Shown here: positions 16,227-24,788 of the stretch, one piece after another
How positions within the stretch are numbered: the first letter of the stretch is position 1
Layout of the letters: each line of letters opens with the position of its first letter
Assembly (NCBI GenBank): GCA_001769805.1
Contig: MEPO01000011.1
Coordinates: 1-41,622 of the forward strand
Source of the DNA: Bdellovibrionales bacterium GWA1_52_35
GTDB taxonomy: Bacteria; Bdellovibrionota; UBA1018
Reading direction: 5' to 3'
Length of the DNA: 41,622 nucleotides
The notes under the pieces: generated by a model
Database searches by the model: none
Told to the model about the DNA's origin: nothing
What the model saw: only the letters and a program-made list of their open reading frames with translations
Made by a program: the position numbers and the translations under genes

Positions 16227-17033
16227 ATGAAAAATTCTATCATTATTCTTTTTACCACCATTTTCGCCCTGGCTTTGAGCGCCTGCTCGAAAGTGACAAC
16301 GACTAAGACTTACCCCCTTGAAACCGACACCTTCATCAGCTCAGGTGATTCATCAAACCACGCGACCCTGGCCTATCTGAATATTTCCAAGAGCGCCTCC
16401 CTGGAGGAACGCGCGGTAGTCCGGCTACCTTCGAAAAACGAAGATCTAGAGAGTGCGCTGGAGGAGTCACTTGCAGAAGATTTGATTAGATTTTTCTTTT
16501 TACCGCTTGAGATCATTGCGCGGATTTTGACCTGCAATCAGGACATTGTCAGCGCAGGAAATCTGCAGTCCGCCTTCCTGCGTTTTGACGTGAAGGAGAA
16601 CGCTGATGGCTCATTGAGCAACAAATTGGAACTCGACCTTCTGGCTAAACCCTGGTGGCAGACGGCGAACTGGACCGAGGCACATCCGTTTTCAGCAACC
16701 CAGGGAATCTGGAACGCCCCGGGGGGTGACACAGATCCAAGCTTCACACCCATCCTCAATTCTGTCAGTGGCTCAGTGGTTTCTTTCGATATCACGACTT
16801 ACTTCCGGAATCTCATGAGCTCAAATGGCGCCATACCTCACTACGGATTTCTGCTCAAGGCCGTGAACGCAACCATGAACAGCGTCAGCCTTCATTCGGT
16901 CCAGGGAGCTGGAACCCATCCGCGGGTGGAGGCGACGTTCAGCGCCGCCTGCACAAACCAGGGATATGGCACTTACCGCAGCGTTTTTGAATTGGGCGGA
17001 GACGGCCAAGGCTCGATTGAAAAACTCGAATAG
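16227..17033 (+). CDS. Lipoprotein with DNRLRE-like (CBM96-type) domain
   Basis: The 268-residue product has a lipoprotein signal peptide with the lipobox LSAC (Cys20), so it should be lipid-anchored. After it, TDTFISSGDSSNHATLAYL and a later LQSAFLRFDV segment, then a Trp-rich core (KPWWQTANWTEAHPF) and a final SLHSVQGAGTHPRVEATF strand, follow the layout of DNRLRE-type beta-sandwich domains found in cell-surface and carbohydrate-related proteins. A 25-residue acidic, hydrophobic insertion (about 76-105) interrupts the first half. AGGA precedes the ATG by nine bases. The ligand is unknown. Confidence 0.7.
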   Translation: MKNSIIILFTTIFALALSACSKVTTTKTYPLETDTFISSGDSSNHATLAYLNISKSASLEERAVVRLPSKNEDLESALEESLAEDLIRFFFLPLEIIARILTCNQDIVSAGNLQSAFLRFDVKENADGSLSNKLELDLLAKPWWQTANWTEAHPFSATQGIWNAPGGDTDPSFTPILNSVSGSVVSFDITTYFRNLMSSNGAIPHYGFLLKAVNATMNSVSLHSVQGAGTHPRVEATFSAACTNQGYGTYRSVFELGGDGQGSIEKLE

Positions 17034-17165
17034 TTCAAAACAAAGTAACGACCCAAGTGCTTAATCTTACAGACAAATTTTCTGTATTTTTGCGCATACT
17101 ATTTAGTTCACTGTTCTTTTCTGCCCCGCTTCGTTTTTTACACGATCTGGGTTAAAAGATAGTCC

Positions 17166-18665
17166 GTGGTCAAAATCCCAATCACTGCCATGAGAATCCG
17201 AACCTTGCTCGCCCTGAGCTTCGGGAGCCTTTTCGGGATTGCACTACTGATCGCGGGCTCTGCCGTTCAGATTTCCGGAGAAATTGACCGTCACCGGCAG
17301 GATCTATCGTCGACTATCGAAATCCGCGACACCCTGACCAGCTTAAGATCATCTCTCAGAACCCGTCTGATCGAATCTTACGAAGCAATCTTGGGGAATG
17401 AAGCAGTCGATTCGACAACCGGATCTGAAATTCTACTCCGATTCGAGGAGCTCGACATGCTTTTAGACCTGCTCTCCTGCAGCGCGGATCTCGAATGCAG
17501 CTCCGTCTTGGTCAAAAAAGAGCTCCAGGAAGTCAAATCCTCCTTCGTGAAATTCGACAAACTCGCGCTCTCCGCCAATTTTCAGTCACGCACCAGAATC
17601 CTGCGGATGCATGAAAGTGCCCGTACCGCAGTCAGTCGCCTCATTTCCCAGGAAGATCAAATTATCGCTCGTGGCACTCAGCTTCTTGATACCCATGTGA
17701 AAGAATTGCGCGCGACCATGATCTCTCTGGCTGTTTTTGCCGCCTTTCTCATGCTGGGATTGACTTACCTGTTAACGGTTTACCTCGTGAGACACCTGCG
17801 CCGGCTCGAAAGCGCCACCCAGCACATCGGGCGGGGGCACTTTCTGGTCAACATGCCAGCAAGCGGGCCGCACGAAATTGTTCTTGTTTCCGAGGCCCTG
17901 AACACCATGGGCAGCAAACTTCTGGACGCCCAACAGCACCTTGAGCATCAACAGGAGACCCTGGTTCAGTCAGAAAAACTGTCCGCACTCGGCATTATGG
18001 CTGGCGGGATTGCCCATGAAATCAATAACCCGCTCACAGTGATTGAACTTCTTGCGGAAGACATCCTGGCCCGCCGCGAAGTAAGCCCGCAGCAAATCAA
18101 GAAAAGCATGACCAGCGTCCAGAACTCGGTGGATCAGATCAACAAAATCATCATCAATCTCCGCGCCGTCTCACGCAACGCGGGCCGGGACCCGTTGCAG
18201 ATGGTTTCTCTGAAAAAACTTGTCGATGACACAATGGTATTTTCGTCTTTCCGCTTCAAACGCGGCAAAATCACACTAAAAATCGATCCTATTCCGGAAA
18301 CTTTGAAAGTTCTTTGCCGCCCCTCGGAAATTTCCCAGGTACTCGTGAACCTGCTGAACAATGCTTCGGACGCAATCGAGGAGCTCGAGGAACGCTGGAT
18401 TCATATCGAAAACGCCGAAAGCGAAGACACCATCCAACTCGCGATCACCAACAGTGGCCCCGCGATTCCTCCCGAAGTCCAAGCGAAGCTTTTCCAGCCC
18501 TTCTTCACGACCAAACCCGTGGGCAAAGGAACCGGAATGGGTTTGAGTATTTCGAGAGAAATCATCGAACGCTTGGGCGGGACGCTTTCCTGTGATGCCG
18601 CCTCTCGCAATCCGCGCTTCGTTATCGAGTTCAGCAAAACTGTCAAAAACAAAACTTTAGGATAA
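17166..18665 (+). CDS. Membrane sensor histidine kinase, orphan
   Basis: The 499-residue protein has two membrane segments (about 12-33 and 186-208) bracketing a roughly 150-residue periplasmic helical sensor region, then a HAMP linker, a coiled coil, and a HisKA/HATPase core. The phospho-acceptor is His284 in [10 protein letters not shown]; the N box is [12 protein letters not shown] (Asn398/399), and the G2 box is [11 protein letters not shown] (about 453-463). The start is GTG at 17166 or ATG at 17190; neither has a good ribosome binding site. No response regulator lies nearby, so its partner is elsewhere. It is class NtrB-like in its H box. The 3' end overlaps the convergent cysteine synthase gene by 9 bp. 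Confidence 0.93.
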   Translation: MVKIPITAMRIRTLLALSFGSLFGIALLIAGSAVQISGEIDRHRQDLSSTIEIRDTLTSLRSSLRTRLIESYEAILGNEAVDSTTGSEILLRFEELDMLLDLLSCSADLECSSVLVKKELQEVKSSFVKFDKLALSANFQSRTRILRMHESARTAVSRLISQEDQIIARGTQLLDTHVKELRATMISLAVFAAFLMLGLTYLLTVYLVRHLRRLESATQHIGRGHFLVNMPASGPHEIVLVSEALNTMGSKLLDAQQHLEHQQETLVQSEKLSALGIMAGGIAHEINNPLTVIELLAEDILARREVSPQQIKKSMTSVQNSVDQINKIIINLRAVSRNAGRDPLQMVSLKKLVDDTMVFSSFRFKRGKITLKIDPIPETLKVLCRPSEISQVLVNLLNNASDAIEELEERWIHIENAESEDTIQLAITNSGPAIPPEVQAKLFQPFFTTKPVGKGTGMGLSISREIIERLGGTLSCDAASRNPRFVIEFSKTVKNKTLG

Positions 18666-19646
18666 CCTTTTCAGATATTCGTCCTTCGGTGTTTGTACTT
18701 GAAGCTGGGTTGCGGCTTCTCTTTCGGCCTTGGCCAGATCGGTCGAAAGATACCGTTCCGTATAGCTCGGCAAAACGGTTACGATTTTTTTCCCGGCATT
18801 GTCGGGCAGCATTGCCTGGCGAATGGAAGCCACCACTGCGGCACCCGAGCTGATTCCAGCCGGGATGCCCTCTTCCCGTATCAGTCTTCGTGACATGGCG
18901 AGCGCCTCTTCAGCCGGGATTCTTTCAATATGATCAATCAGCGCGGTCTTGAGGTTTGCGGGAACAAAGCCGGCGCCAATTCCCTGGATCCTGTGCGGTC
19001 CGGGTTTGCCGCCGGAAATCACCGGCGACTCCGCGGGTTCGACTGCTATTATCCGCAAGGAGGGTTTCTTCTTTTTGAGTGCTTCTCCCACTCCGGTCAG
19101 GGTTCCACCGGTCCCGACCCCCAGCACCAGCAGATCGAGAGTACCCTCTGTGTCTTCCCAGATTTCTGACGCGGTTGTCAGGCGGTGGATTTCCGGATTG
19201 GCGGGATTATCGAACTGACTTGGAAAATAGGAGTGCTCATCCAGATCTTTCAATTCCAGCGCCTTGGCAATCGCCCCCTTCATTCCCAGAGGCCCGGGGG
19301 TGAGAATCACTTCCGCGCCCAAGAGCAGAAGAAGCGTACGTCTTTCGACCGACATTGTTTCGGGCATGACCAGAGTCAGGCGATAGCCTTTTGCAGCACA
19401 GACGAACGCCAGAGCGATTCCCGTATTGCCACTCGTAGGTTCGATGACCCTCATTCCGGGCTTCAGAACGCCGCGTTTTTCGGCATCCTCCAGCATGGCG
19501 ACACCGATTCGATCTTTCACCGAGCCGAGTGGATTGAAAAACTCCAATTTCATCCAAATTTCCGCGGGCAGACCCTGAGCGATCTTTTGCAATCTCAGAA
19601 GAGGCGTGTGACCCACCAGCTCCGTAATGCTATTGTAAATTTTCAT
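18657..19646 (-). CDS. cysK: Cysteine synthase (O-acetylserine sulfhydrylase)
   Basis: The 329-residue PLP enzyme makes cysteine from O-acetylserine and sulfide. The PLP lysine lies in [11 protein letters not shown] (Lys44), the substrate loop is [10 protein letters not shown] (70-79), and the phosphate-binding loop is [12 protein letters not shown] (about 178-189); a [10 protein letters not shown] segment near the end corresponds to the PSSGERYLST of CysK. The length fits CysK/CysM. The last roughly 25 residues are a helical extension. CysK and CysM, and cystathionine beta-synthase catalytic domains, are hard to separate by eye. It appears monocistronic, 44 bp from the divergent FliG-like gene. 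Confidence 0.9.
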   Translation of the reverse strand: MKIYNSITELVGHTPLLRLQKIAQGLPAEIWMKLEFFNPLGSVKDRIGVAMLEDAEKRGVLKPGMRVIEPTSGNTGIALAFVCAAKGYRLTLVMPETMSVERRTLLLLLGAEVILTPGPLGMKGAIAKALELKDLDEHSYFPSQFDNPANPEIHRLTTASEIWEDTEGTLDLLVLGVGTGGTLTGVGEALKKKKPSLRIIAVEPAESPVISGGKPGPHRIQGIGAGFVPANLKTALIDHIERIPAEEALAMSRRLIREEGIPAGISSGAAVVASIRQAMLPDNAGKKIVTVLPSYTERYLSTDLAKAEREAATQLQVQTPKDEYLKRLS

Positions 19647-19690
19647 TTTGTCTCCATTCCCCGGCCAAGGGCCGTGCTAGAATACCATTT

Positions 19691-20110
19691 ATGGTTGATG
19701 AGAAACCACCTGGAAAATCTCCGCTGGGAGGAGTCCGCGCCGCTGCAAATATGCTCAGCGGACTGGATGCAGCCGCTCGCGCCCGAATTTTGGCGAACAT
19801 CGCGCAACGGGACCCAAAGCTTGCCGCGGAGATCCAGAAGAATCTCTTCACGTTCGAAGACCTCACGCGCCTGAGCACCTGGGATATCCAAAAACTCATG
19901 AGCAAAATCCCCATGAATATTCTGGCACTTGCGCTGCGAAATTCGCCCCAGGAAATCAAGGACTTCGCTTTTCAGAATTTGTCAGAACGTACCGGCAAAA
20001 TTCTTCAGGAAGAAATTCAGACGCTCGGCCCCCGACGCGTTTCAGAAATTGAAGCCGCGCAGGAGAAAATCGTCGCGCTCGCCAAAGAACTCCTCGAAAT
20101 CCACGATTAA
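19691..20110 (+). CDS. Stand-alone FliG C-terminal-domain protein
   Basis: The 139-residue protein corresponds to only the last third of flagellar motor switch protein FliG: the GGVRAAANML repeat (12-21), then FTFEDLTRLSTWDIQKL, LALALRNSPQEIKDFAFQNLSER and LGPRRVSEIEAAQEKIV. Full FliG is about 330 residues, with N-terminal and middle domains that bind the MS ring and FliM; those parts are absent. In normal FliG the torque helix region reads close to DDRSIQ...REVD; here the positions read STWDIQ...SKIP, so the charged residues that touch the stator are largely lost. It might modulate the motor or a gliding or export machine. No flagellar genes are adjacent. A strong terminator follows directly. 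Confidence 0.78.
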   Translation: MVDEKPPGKSPLGGVRAAANMLSGLDAAARARILANIAQRDPKLAAEIQKNLFTFEDLTRLSTWDIQKLMSKIPMNILALALRNSPQEIKDFAFQNLSERTGKILQEEIQTLGPRRVSEIEAAQEKIVALAKELLEIHD

Positions 20111-20111
20111 C

Positions 20112-20154
20112 TCGCGCTGTCCACTGCGTCAGTTGAGACACAGCGCGATTTTTG
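20112..20154 (+). terminator. Intrinsic terminator after the FliG-like gene
   Basis: TCGCGCTGT pairs with ACAGCGCGA (9 bp) around an 19-nt loop, and the stem is followed by TTTTT. Within the loop ACTG and CAGT can pair as well. It starts one to two bases after the stop codon region. Confidence 0.8.
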
Positions 20155-20288
20155 TCACCGACCAAAAGATCTCCGTTTCTTCTCCCCCTTCTCCTCGAAA
20201 TTCTCAAAGCATTTAGAACAAAGTTAAGGCATTACGGCGCAGTGCGCAAAGTACCGATATGGCTTATGCGTTGCACAAAACTATTGTA

Positions 20289-22097
20289 ATGAAAGAGAAG
20301 TTTAACGTGGCCCCACGGCATCAACACCGCCGATCATTATCTCTCTGGGCAATTGCGGTCCTGATATTAACTATTTCGGGATGCAGGTCCACAACCTCCT
20401 CTGCGCCCGCAATTGCGGTTGCACCTGAATGCACATCCCAGGATGGCACCTACTTCACCCTCTCGGGCACCGCGACCTATGACTGGGTTCCGGCTGATTC
20501 AGCCGCCGAAGGCGGCATCGGCCTGGACTACTCCGGCAAGCAGGCAAGACCGATCCGGCGCGCTGCGATCCGCGCTGTCAATTCGAGTGGCGCCGTGCTG
20601 ATCGAAGGCAAGACCGATGACAGCGGAAATTTTTCGATGAACGTTCCCGGAGGCTGTGGCGCGGCGAACATATTGGTTATCGCCCGCTCCAAAAGTACCG
20701 CTTACGCTGCAGATGGGATCGGCCAGGATCAATGCTCAGGAGCAAACTGGGACATTCGCATTGTCGATAACACGAATTCAAAAGCCTACTATGCCGCTCA
20801 AACCGCGAGGGCCTATTCCTCGAGCACGGCCCAAATCAGTGTTCATGCCGCAATTCAGTATTCAAGCAACGCTTACATCGATCGAACTGCTGCTCCATTC
20901 GCCATTCTGGACACGATGATTTCCGAAATGGAGTTGATCTGTCAGGCGAATCCTTCCCAATATTTCCCACTGCTCTATGTGAACTGGAGCCCAAGTAACG
21001 TCACCATCAGCGGCAGGGTGGACAGAGGCCAGATCGGAACTTCTTATTTCACAACCGACGCCAGTGGCACTTCGAATATTTACATTCTGGGTGAAGAAAA
21101 CGTGGATACCGACGAATACGACGATCACGTGATTGCGCATGAATACGGCCATTATCTGGAGTTTGCCCTTTTCCGGGCGGATTCAATCGGCGGTAATCAT
21201 GTTTCTGGAGACATGCTGGATCCGCGTGTCGCTTTCAGCGAAGGCTATGCCACGGCGGTTGCGGCAATGACCTTCAATGACCCGATTTACGTCGACACCA
21301 ACAACACCGGCCAAAAGAGGGGCTTCTCGATTGACCCCTCGTCCCCTCCTTCCGGAAATGATCGCGGTCTGTACAGTGAGAGCAGCGTTCAGCATTTTTT
21401 GTGGACACTTTTCGAAAATCACAGGGCGACAGTTCCCTCCAACGGTTTCGAGAGATTGTATTCAGTACTGAAAAATTTCCAGGTCAATACACCGGGTTTC
21501 ACCACGCTTCTTTCATTCTCGGCTTATTATAATCAGCAATATGGTTCGGATGCAGATGGCCTGAGCAACCTCTGGGAAATCGTCCTGAAGATGCCGATGA
21601 ACGCTCTTTGCGCAGGCAACTGCCTGGGTTCCGGGGACATTGCGGACCCGCTGGATGTGGATAATGACCTCGGCAATTATTTCACCGCAGGCCAGGGAAT
21701 CAGACGCTATGACGGCAAATCCTGGGGGCCGGACTTCTGGCGTCTTTACCGACCGCTCGTTTCGGGCGTAAACGCCGCGACCCATCACGAAGTTACTGAG
21801 CGGTCTTACTATTCCTATTTCCAAAACAAATTCGGGAACAATCGCTGGTACCGCTACGTTGCACCAGATGCCGGAACGAAAGTTTTCTCAGTCAGCAATC
21901 TTTCACCCGGAAGTTGCTCCGAAGACGTGTTGGATCTTTTCATTTACCGCAACGGGGTACTCATGAATTTCAATGACGATCTCGGCGGCTGCCCCTCCCT
22001 CTCCATCACCACCATGGCTCAGGAAGTTTATACGATCGAAGTTCGTGGCCAATCCGGGCACGAACTCTCCGGTTGGAATATGACCGTCAGTCCTTAA
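20289..22097 (+). CDS. Lipoprotein zinc metallopeptidase (gluzincin-like)
   Basis: From the ATG at 20289 the product is about 602 residues with a lipoprotein signal peptide: an Arg-rich n-region, a hydrophobic core and the lipobox TISGC. A start ten codons upstream (20259) is also open; neither has a good ribosome binding site. A beta domain at about 85-130 (AIRAVNSSGAVLIEG, DDSGNFSMNVPGG) resembles carboxypeptidase-regulatory or Cna-B-type domains. The protease core has HEYGH at about residues 284-288 and a likely third zinc ligand, Glu318, in AFSEGYATA, roughly 30 residues later. The last 85 residues (WYRYVAPDAG...VYTIEVRG) resemble pre-peptidase C-terminal domains. It is followed 10 bp later by a small exported protein. 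Outer-membrane anchoring and digestion of extracellular protein are inferred. Confidence 0.8.
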   Translation: MKEKFNVAPRHQHRRSLSLWAIAVLILTISGCRSTTSSAPAIAVAPECTSQDGTYFTLSGTATYDWVPADSAAEGGIGLDYSGKQARPIRRAAIRAVNSSGAVLIEGKTDDSGNFSMNVPGGCGAANILVIARSKSTAYAADGIGQDQCSGANWDIRIVDNTNSKAYYAAQTARAYSSSTAQISVHAAIQYSSNAYIDRTAAPFAILDTMISEMELICQANPSQYFPLLYVNWSPSNVTISGRVDRGQIGTSYFTTDASGTSNIYILGEENVDTDEYDDHVIAHEYGHYLEFALFRADSIGGNHVSGDMLDPRVAFSEGYATAVAAMTFNDPIYVDTNNTGQKRGFSIDPSSPPSGNDRGLYSESSVQHFLWTLFENHRATVPSNGFERLYSVLKNFQVNTPGFTTLLSFSAYYNQQYGSDADGLSNLWEIVLKMPMNALCAGNCLGSGDIADPLDVDNDLGNYFTAGQGIRRYDGKSWGPDFWRLYRPLVSGVNAATHHEVTERSYYSYFQNKFGNNRWYRYVAPDAGTKVFSVSNLSPGSCSEDVLDLFIYRNGVLMNFNDDLGGCPSLSITTMAQEVYTIEVRGQSGHELSGWNMTVSP

Positions 22098-22106
22098 AGG
22101 AACTTT

Positions 22107-22646
22107 ATGCCCCTTATGACCAAGCTTCTTTTTTTATGCGTTCTTGCGACAGTTTTCACGATCACCACTGGATTTTCCAGGGGCCCCAAATCCAATTTCA
22201 AAGCCGGCGAGCCCGTCAACGGCGGCAAACCGCGAGCGCCCATCAGCATCGAAGCCCAACCTGTCGCCCCGGTGGAAGACGACAAAGAAGTGACGGTGAC
22301 CTTTCAGGTCGTACCACTCGCGGATTGCCTTGAGCTCAAAGCGCGGCTTCGCGGGCTCGGAGGAGCGGTCCTCAATGACGAAGCCGAAAAGACCATTACG
22401 ACCTGCAGCAAGGGGGTAAGTTTGCAGTTTACCGCAAAAGTCCGAATCCCCTCGGGTAACCGGGGTTCGGTTGCACTTGATGTGGAAATGAAGACAACGG
22501 AAAGCACTTTCAGTATGAGCCGCTCAGTTCCGGTAATCGCCTCAGATGCAGTCCATCTCCGCCCCAAGCTCCAGGGAAATCTTAAGGTCGACTCAACCGG
22601 TGAGAGACTGATCGTCACTCCTGCAACCGAACTGCCCTCGCGCTGA
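22107..22646 (+). CDS. Small exported protein linked to the metallopeptidase
   Basis: The 179-residue product has a signal peptide (MPLMTKLLFLCVLATVFT, cleaved near TTGFS), a flexible Pro/Gly-rich linker to about residue 50, and then a beta-strand-rich domain containing two cysteines (Cys74 and Cys99) that could form a disulfide (PLADCLELKAR, then TTCSKGVSLQF). AAGGA lies at a good distance before the ATG. The gene begins ten bases after the metallopeptidase stop, so the two should be translated from one message. It could be a chaperone, inhibitor or accessory subunit of that peptidase; no family is recognised. Confidence 0.75.
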   Translation: MPLMTKLLFLCVLATVFTITTGFSRGPKSNFKAGEPVNGGKPRAPISIEAQPVAPVEDDKEVTVTFQVVPLADCLELKARLRGLGGAVLNDEAEKTITTCSKGVSLQFTAKVRIPSGNRGSVALDVEMKTTESTFSMSRSVPVIASDAVHLRPKLQGNLKVDSTGERLIVTPATELPSR

Positions 22647-22731
22647 GTCGGCACTTCTTGCCCACTGCATTACCCTGATTCTCGCCATTTTTACCATTTT
22701 TTACCAATTTTTAAAGGATGCCCGCCAACCC

Positions 22732-22749
22732 GCCGAAAAGAAATTCGGC
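22732..22749. other. Small hairpin before the clostripain gene
   Basis: GCCGAA-aagaaa-TTCGGC forms a 6-bp stem about 45 bp upstream of the clostripain start. A T- and A-rich stretch precedes it (a repeated tttttacca motif at about 22687-22710). The hairpin has no following T run, so it is more likely a leader structure than a terminator. Confidence 0.3.
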
Positions 22750-22789
22750 CGAGCAGTATTGGCCAAAACTCAAAATTTGAGGGGATCAC

Positions 22790-24631
22790 GTGAAATCACT
22801 TCTTTCAATGCTTGCTTGGACAATTGCAGTTTTCGGGTTGGTCGGATTTTCGGGTAACGCGGCGTCTGCTGCTGCCGCCCCGGAGAAAGTCTGGACCTTG
22901 ATGGTCTTCCTGAATGGCGACAACAACCTGGATTCCTTCGGCACTGCCGACATGAAGGAAATGGAGGCGGTTGGCTCCAACGACAAGATGAACATCATCG
23001 TTTTGCGCGACACCAGCAATGCCAAGACGAGTACAAAAATCTACTACATCGAAAAAGGCGGCTCCAAGGTCGTAAAAGATTTTGGAAGCAACATCGACAT
23101 GGGTGACTGGAAGACCTTGGTGGATTTTTTTAAATTTGCCAAAGAGAATTTCCCCTCCCAGCATTATCTGGTCGATGTGTGGAACCACGGCTCCGGCTGG
23201 GAACGCCGAAACCAGGAAGATCCTCTGACCCGCGGCATTTCCTATGATGATCATTCGGGCAACCACATCACGACGCTGCAACTGGGTGAAGCCCTCCGAG
23301 GAATGGCCGCACTGAATGGCGGAAAGAAAATCGATATTCTCGGAATGGATGCCTGCCTGATGGAAATGGCGGAAGTGATTTACGAAGTCAAAGATGGCGT
23401 GGACATCGTCCTGGGTTCCGAGGAAGTCGAGCCGGGTGATGGCTGGGCATACGATAAATTTCTTGCTCCTTTGGCCAACAACCCGCACATGGGCGCTGAA
23501 GAGCTTGCAACCGTCCTGGAACAAGAATACGTGAAATCCTACAGTGGCGGCAGCCAGGGTACGCAGGATGCCCAGGGCAGCGCGGTCTCGACCGCAAGGC
23601 TCGCAGCTGCCAATACGACCTTCAATCAGTTTCTCGGACGCCTGATTGAACTGACCCCGCTCTACAACAAGACCATTGAACGGAACGTCAGGGCCGCACA
23701 GGCATTTTACTACAGCCAGTACAAGGACACGATCCACTTCATCAACCTGCTGAAGAACTCCATTGAAGACGCTCAACTCAAAGCACTTGCAGAGCAGACC
23801 GTCGCGGAATTCAAGGATGCCGTGATTGCGAACTTTGTGAACGGCAACAAGCTTTCAAATTCCAATGGTTTCTCGATCTGGATCCCGACCTCCTCTCTGT
23901 TCACCAGCAAGAAGACTGAATATGCGAAGCTCGGCTGGGCTCGGGATACGCAGTGGCAGAAGTTCCTGGATGAGTTTCTTTTCCCAAGCAAGCCCCTTCT
24001 GGAAGTAACCCAGTTCAGTATCGTCGAAGAAAATCCGGATGGATTCATTGTCTCTGGAGAGAAACTAAATTTTGCAATCAAAATTGAAAACTTTTCGGCA
24101 ATGGAAGCACAGAACGTTGTTGCCCATATCGTGAGTCCCGCCGGGATCACGCCGACAGCCGGCGAATTGGTCATTCCCTCTCTGAAGAAGGGCGCTACCG
24201 TGGTCAACGGCCTTTCCGTTGTCATTGACTCAACAGCACTCCCCGGGAAGTACCCGGTGAAGCTCGTTTTGCAGGTGCCTGGCCTGGGCACTCTGGAATC
24301 ACCGTTCGTCATCGGCGTTGATCCGGAATATACAGTCGAACCCTACGTTCTCGAATCGGCTCACAATTATGATAACTACGAAAACGAGACTTGGACCATT
24401 CACAAAGAAGGAGCGCAATTTCTGCGTCTTCACTTCGCGAAATTTGGCACCGAGGCCAAATTCGATTACGTATGGATCTTGGATGCTCAGGACAATGTCA
24501 TTCAGAAGATCGATGGCAAGCAGCAGCCCTTCTGGTCGCAGATGGTTGAGGGAGATACCGTAAAAGTCAAATTGACCTCTGACAATGCGGTAACCGACTG
24601 GGGCTTTTCGATCGATAGCATCGCCTATTAA
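22790..24631 (+). CDS. Exported clostripain-family (C11) cysteine peptidase
   Basis: The 613-residue protein starts at GTG, with GAGGGG about 11 bases upstream. It has a signal peptide (hydrophobic to about residue 26, then SAAAAPEK). The catalytic domain has the C11 family pattern: WTLMVFLNGDNNLD (35-48), WNHGSGW with catalytic His133, and ILGMDACLM with nucleophile Cys189, followed by the LGSEEVEPGDGW segment typical of clostripain homologues. These enzymes cut after Arg or Lys and often self-activate. Beyond residue about 400 there is a CARDB-like beta domain (FSIVEENPDGFIVSGEKL) and then a CUB/pre-peptidase-type domain near 525-612. It is probably secreted or cell-surface bound. A terminator-like hairpin follows. 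Confidence 0.88.
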   Translation: MKSLLSMLAWTIAVFGLVGFSGNAASAAAAPEKVWTLMVFLNGDNNLDSFGTADMKEMEAVGSNDKMNIIVLRDTSNAKTSTKIYYIEKGGSKVVKDFGSNIDMGDWKTLVDFFKFAKENFPSQHYLVDVWNHGSGWERRNQEDPLTRGISYDDHSGNHITTLQLGEALRGMAALNGGKKIDILGMDACLMEMAEVIYEVKDGVDIVLGSEEVEPGDGWAYDKFLAPLANNPHMGAEELATVLEQEYVKSYSGGSQGTQDAQGSAVSTARLAAANTTFNQFLGRLIELTPLYNKTIERNVRAAQAFYYSQYKDTIHFINLLKNSIEDAQLKALAEQTVAEFKDAVIANFVNGNKLSNSNGFSIWIPTSSLFTSKKTEYAKLGWARDTQWQKFLDEFLFPSKPLLEVTQFSIVEENPDGFIVSGEKLNFAIKIENFSAMEAQNVVAHIVSPAGITPTAGELVIPSLKKGATVVNGLSVVIDSTALPGKYPVKLVLQVPGLGTLESPFVIGVDPEYTVEPYVLESAHNYDNYENETWTIHKEGAQFLRLHFAKFGTEAKFDYVWILDAQDNVIQKIDGKQQPFWSQMVEGDTVKVKLTSDNAVTDWGFSIDSIAY

Positions 24632-24660
24632 CCTTGTGAACTGCAGATAAACTAACAAGG

Positions 24661-24686
24661 GGCGGCATCGATTCTCGGTGCCGCCT
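24661..24686 (+). terminator. Hairpin downstream of the clostripain gene
   Basis: GGCGGCATCGA pairs with TCGGTGCCGCC (11-bp arms, one G-T pair) around a 3-nt loop, followed by a mixed TCTTCTGCATTT tail. A further outer pair CCTTGT/ACAAGG lies at 24632-24660. The T run is weak, so termination may be incomplete. Confidence 0.55.
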
Positions 24687-24788
24687 CTTCTGCATTTAAA
24701 GCATTATAAATCAGATACTTACAATTTATTGAATCCTAACGCAATGCGTTATATGGTGTTCTCCGCCCCAGAGGGGTATGGAGACCGG

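Noticed and set aside
19185..19874. 229-codon plus-strand frame
   Set aside because: It lies wholly antisense to the cysteine synthase gene and then runs into the FliG-like gene; its composition is Arg/Ser/His-rich without domains. It is a shadow of the real genes.
20155..20258. Possible promoter before the metallopeptidase gene
   Set aside because: No -35/-10 pair stands out between the terminator and the gene, so I did not list one.
22805..23776. 323-codon minus-strand frame
   Set aside because: It is antisense to the clostripain gene and lacks any recognisable domain; the high GC third position makes such frames expected.
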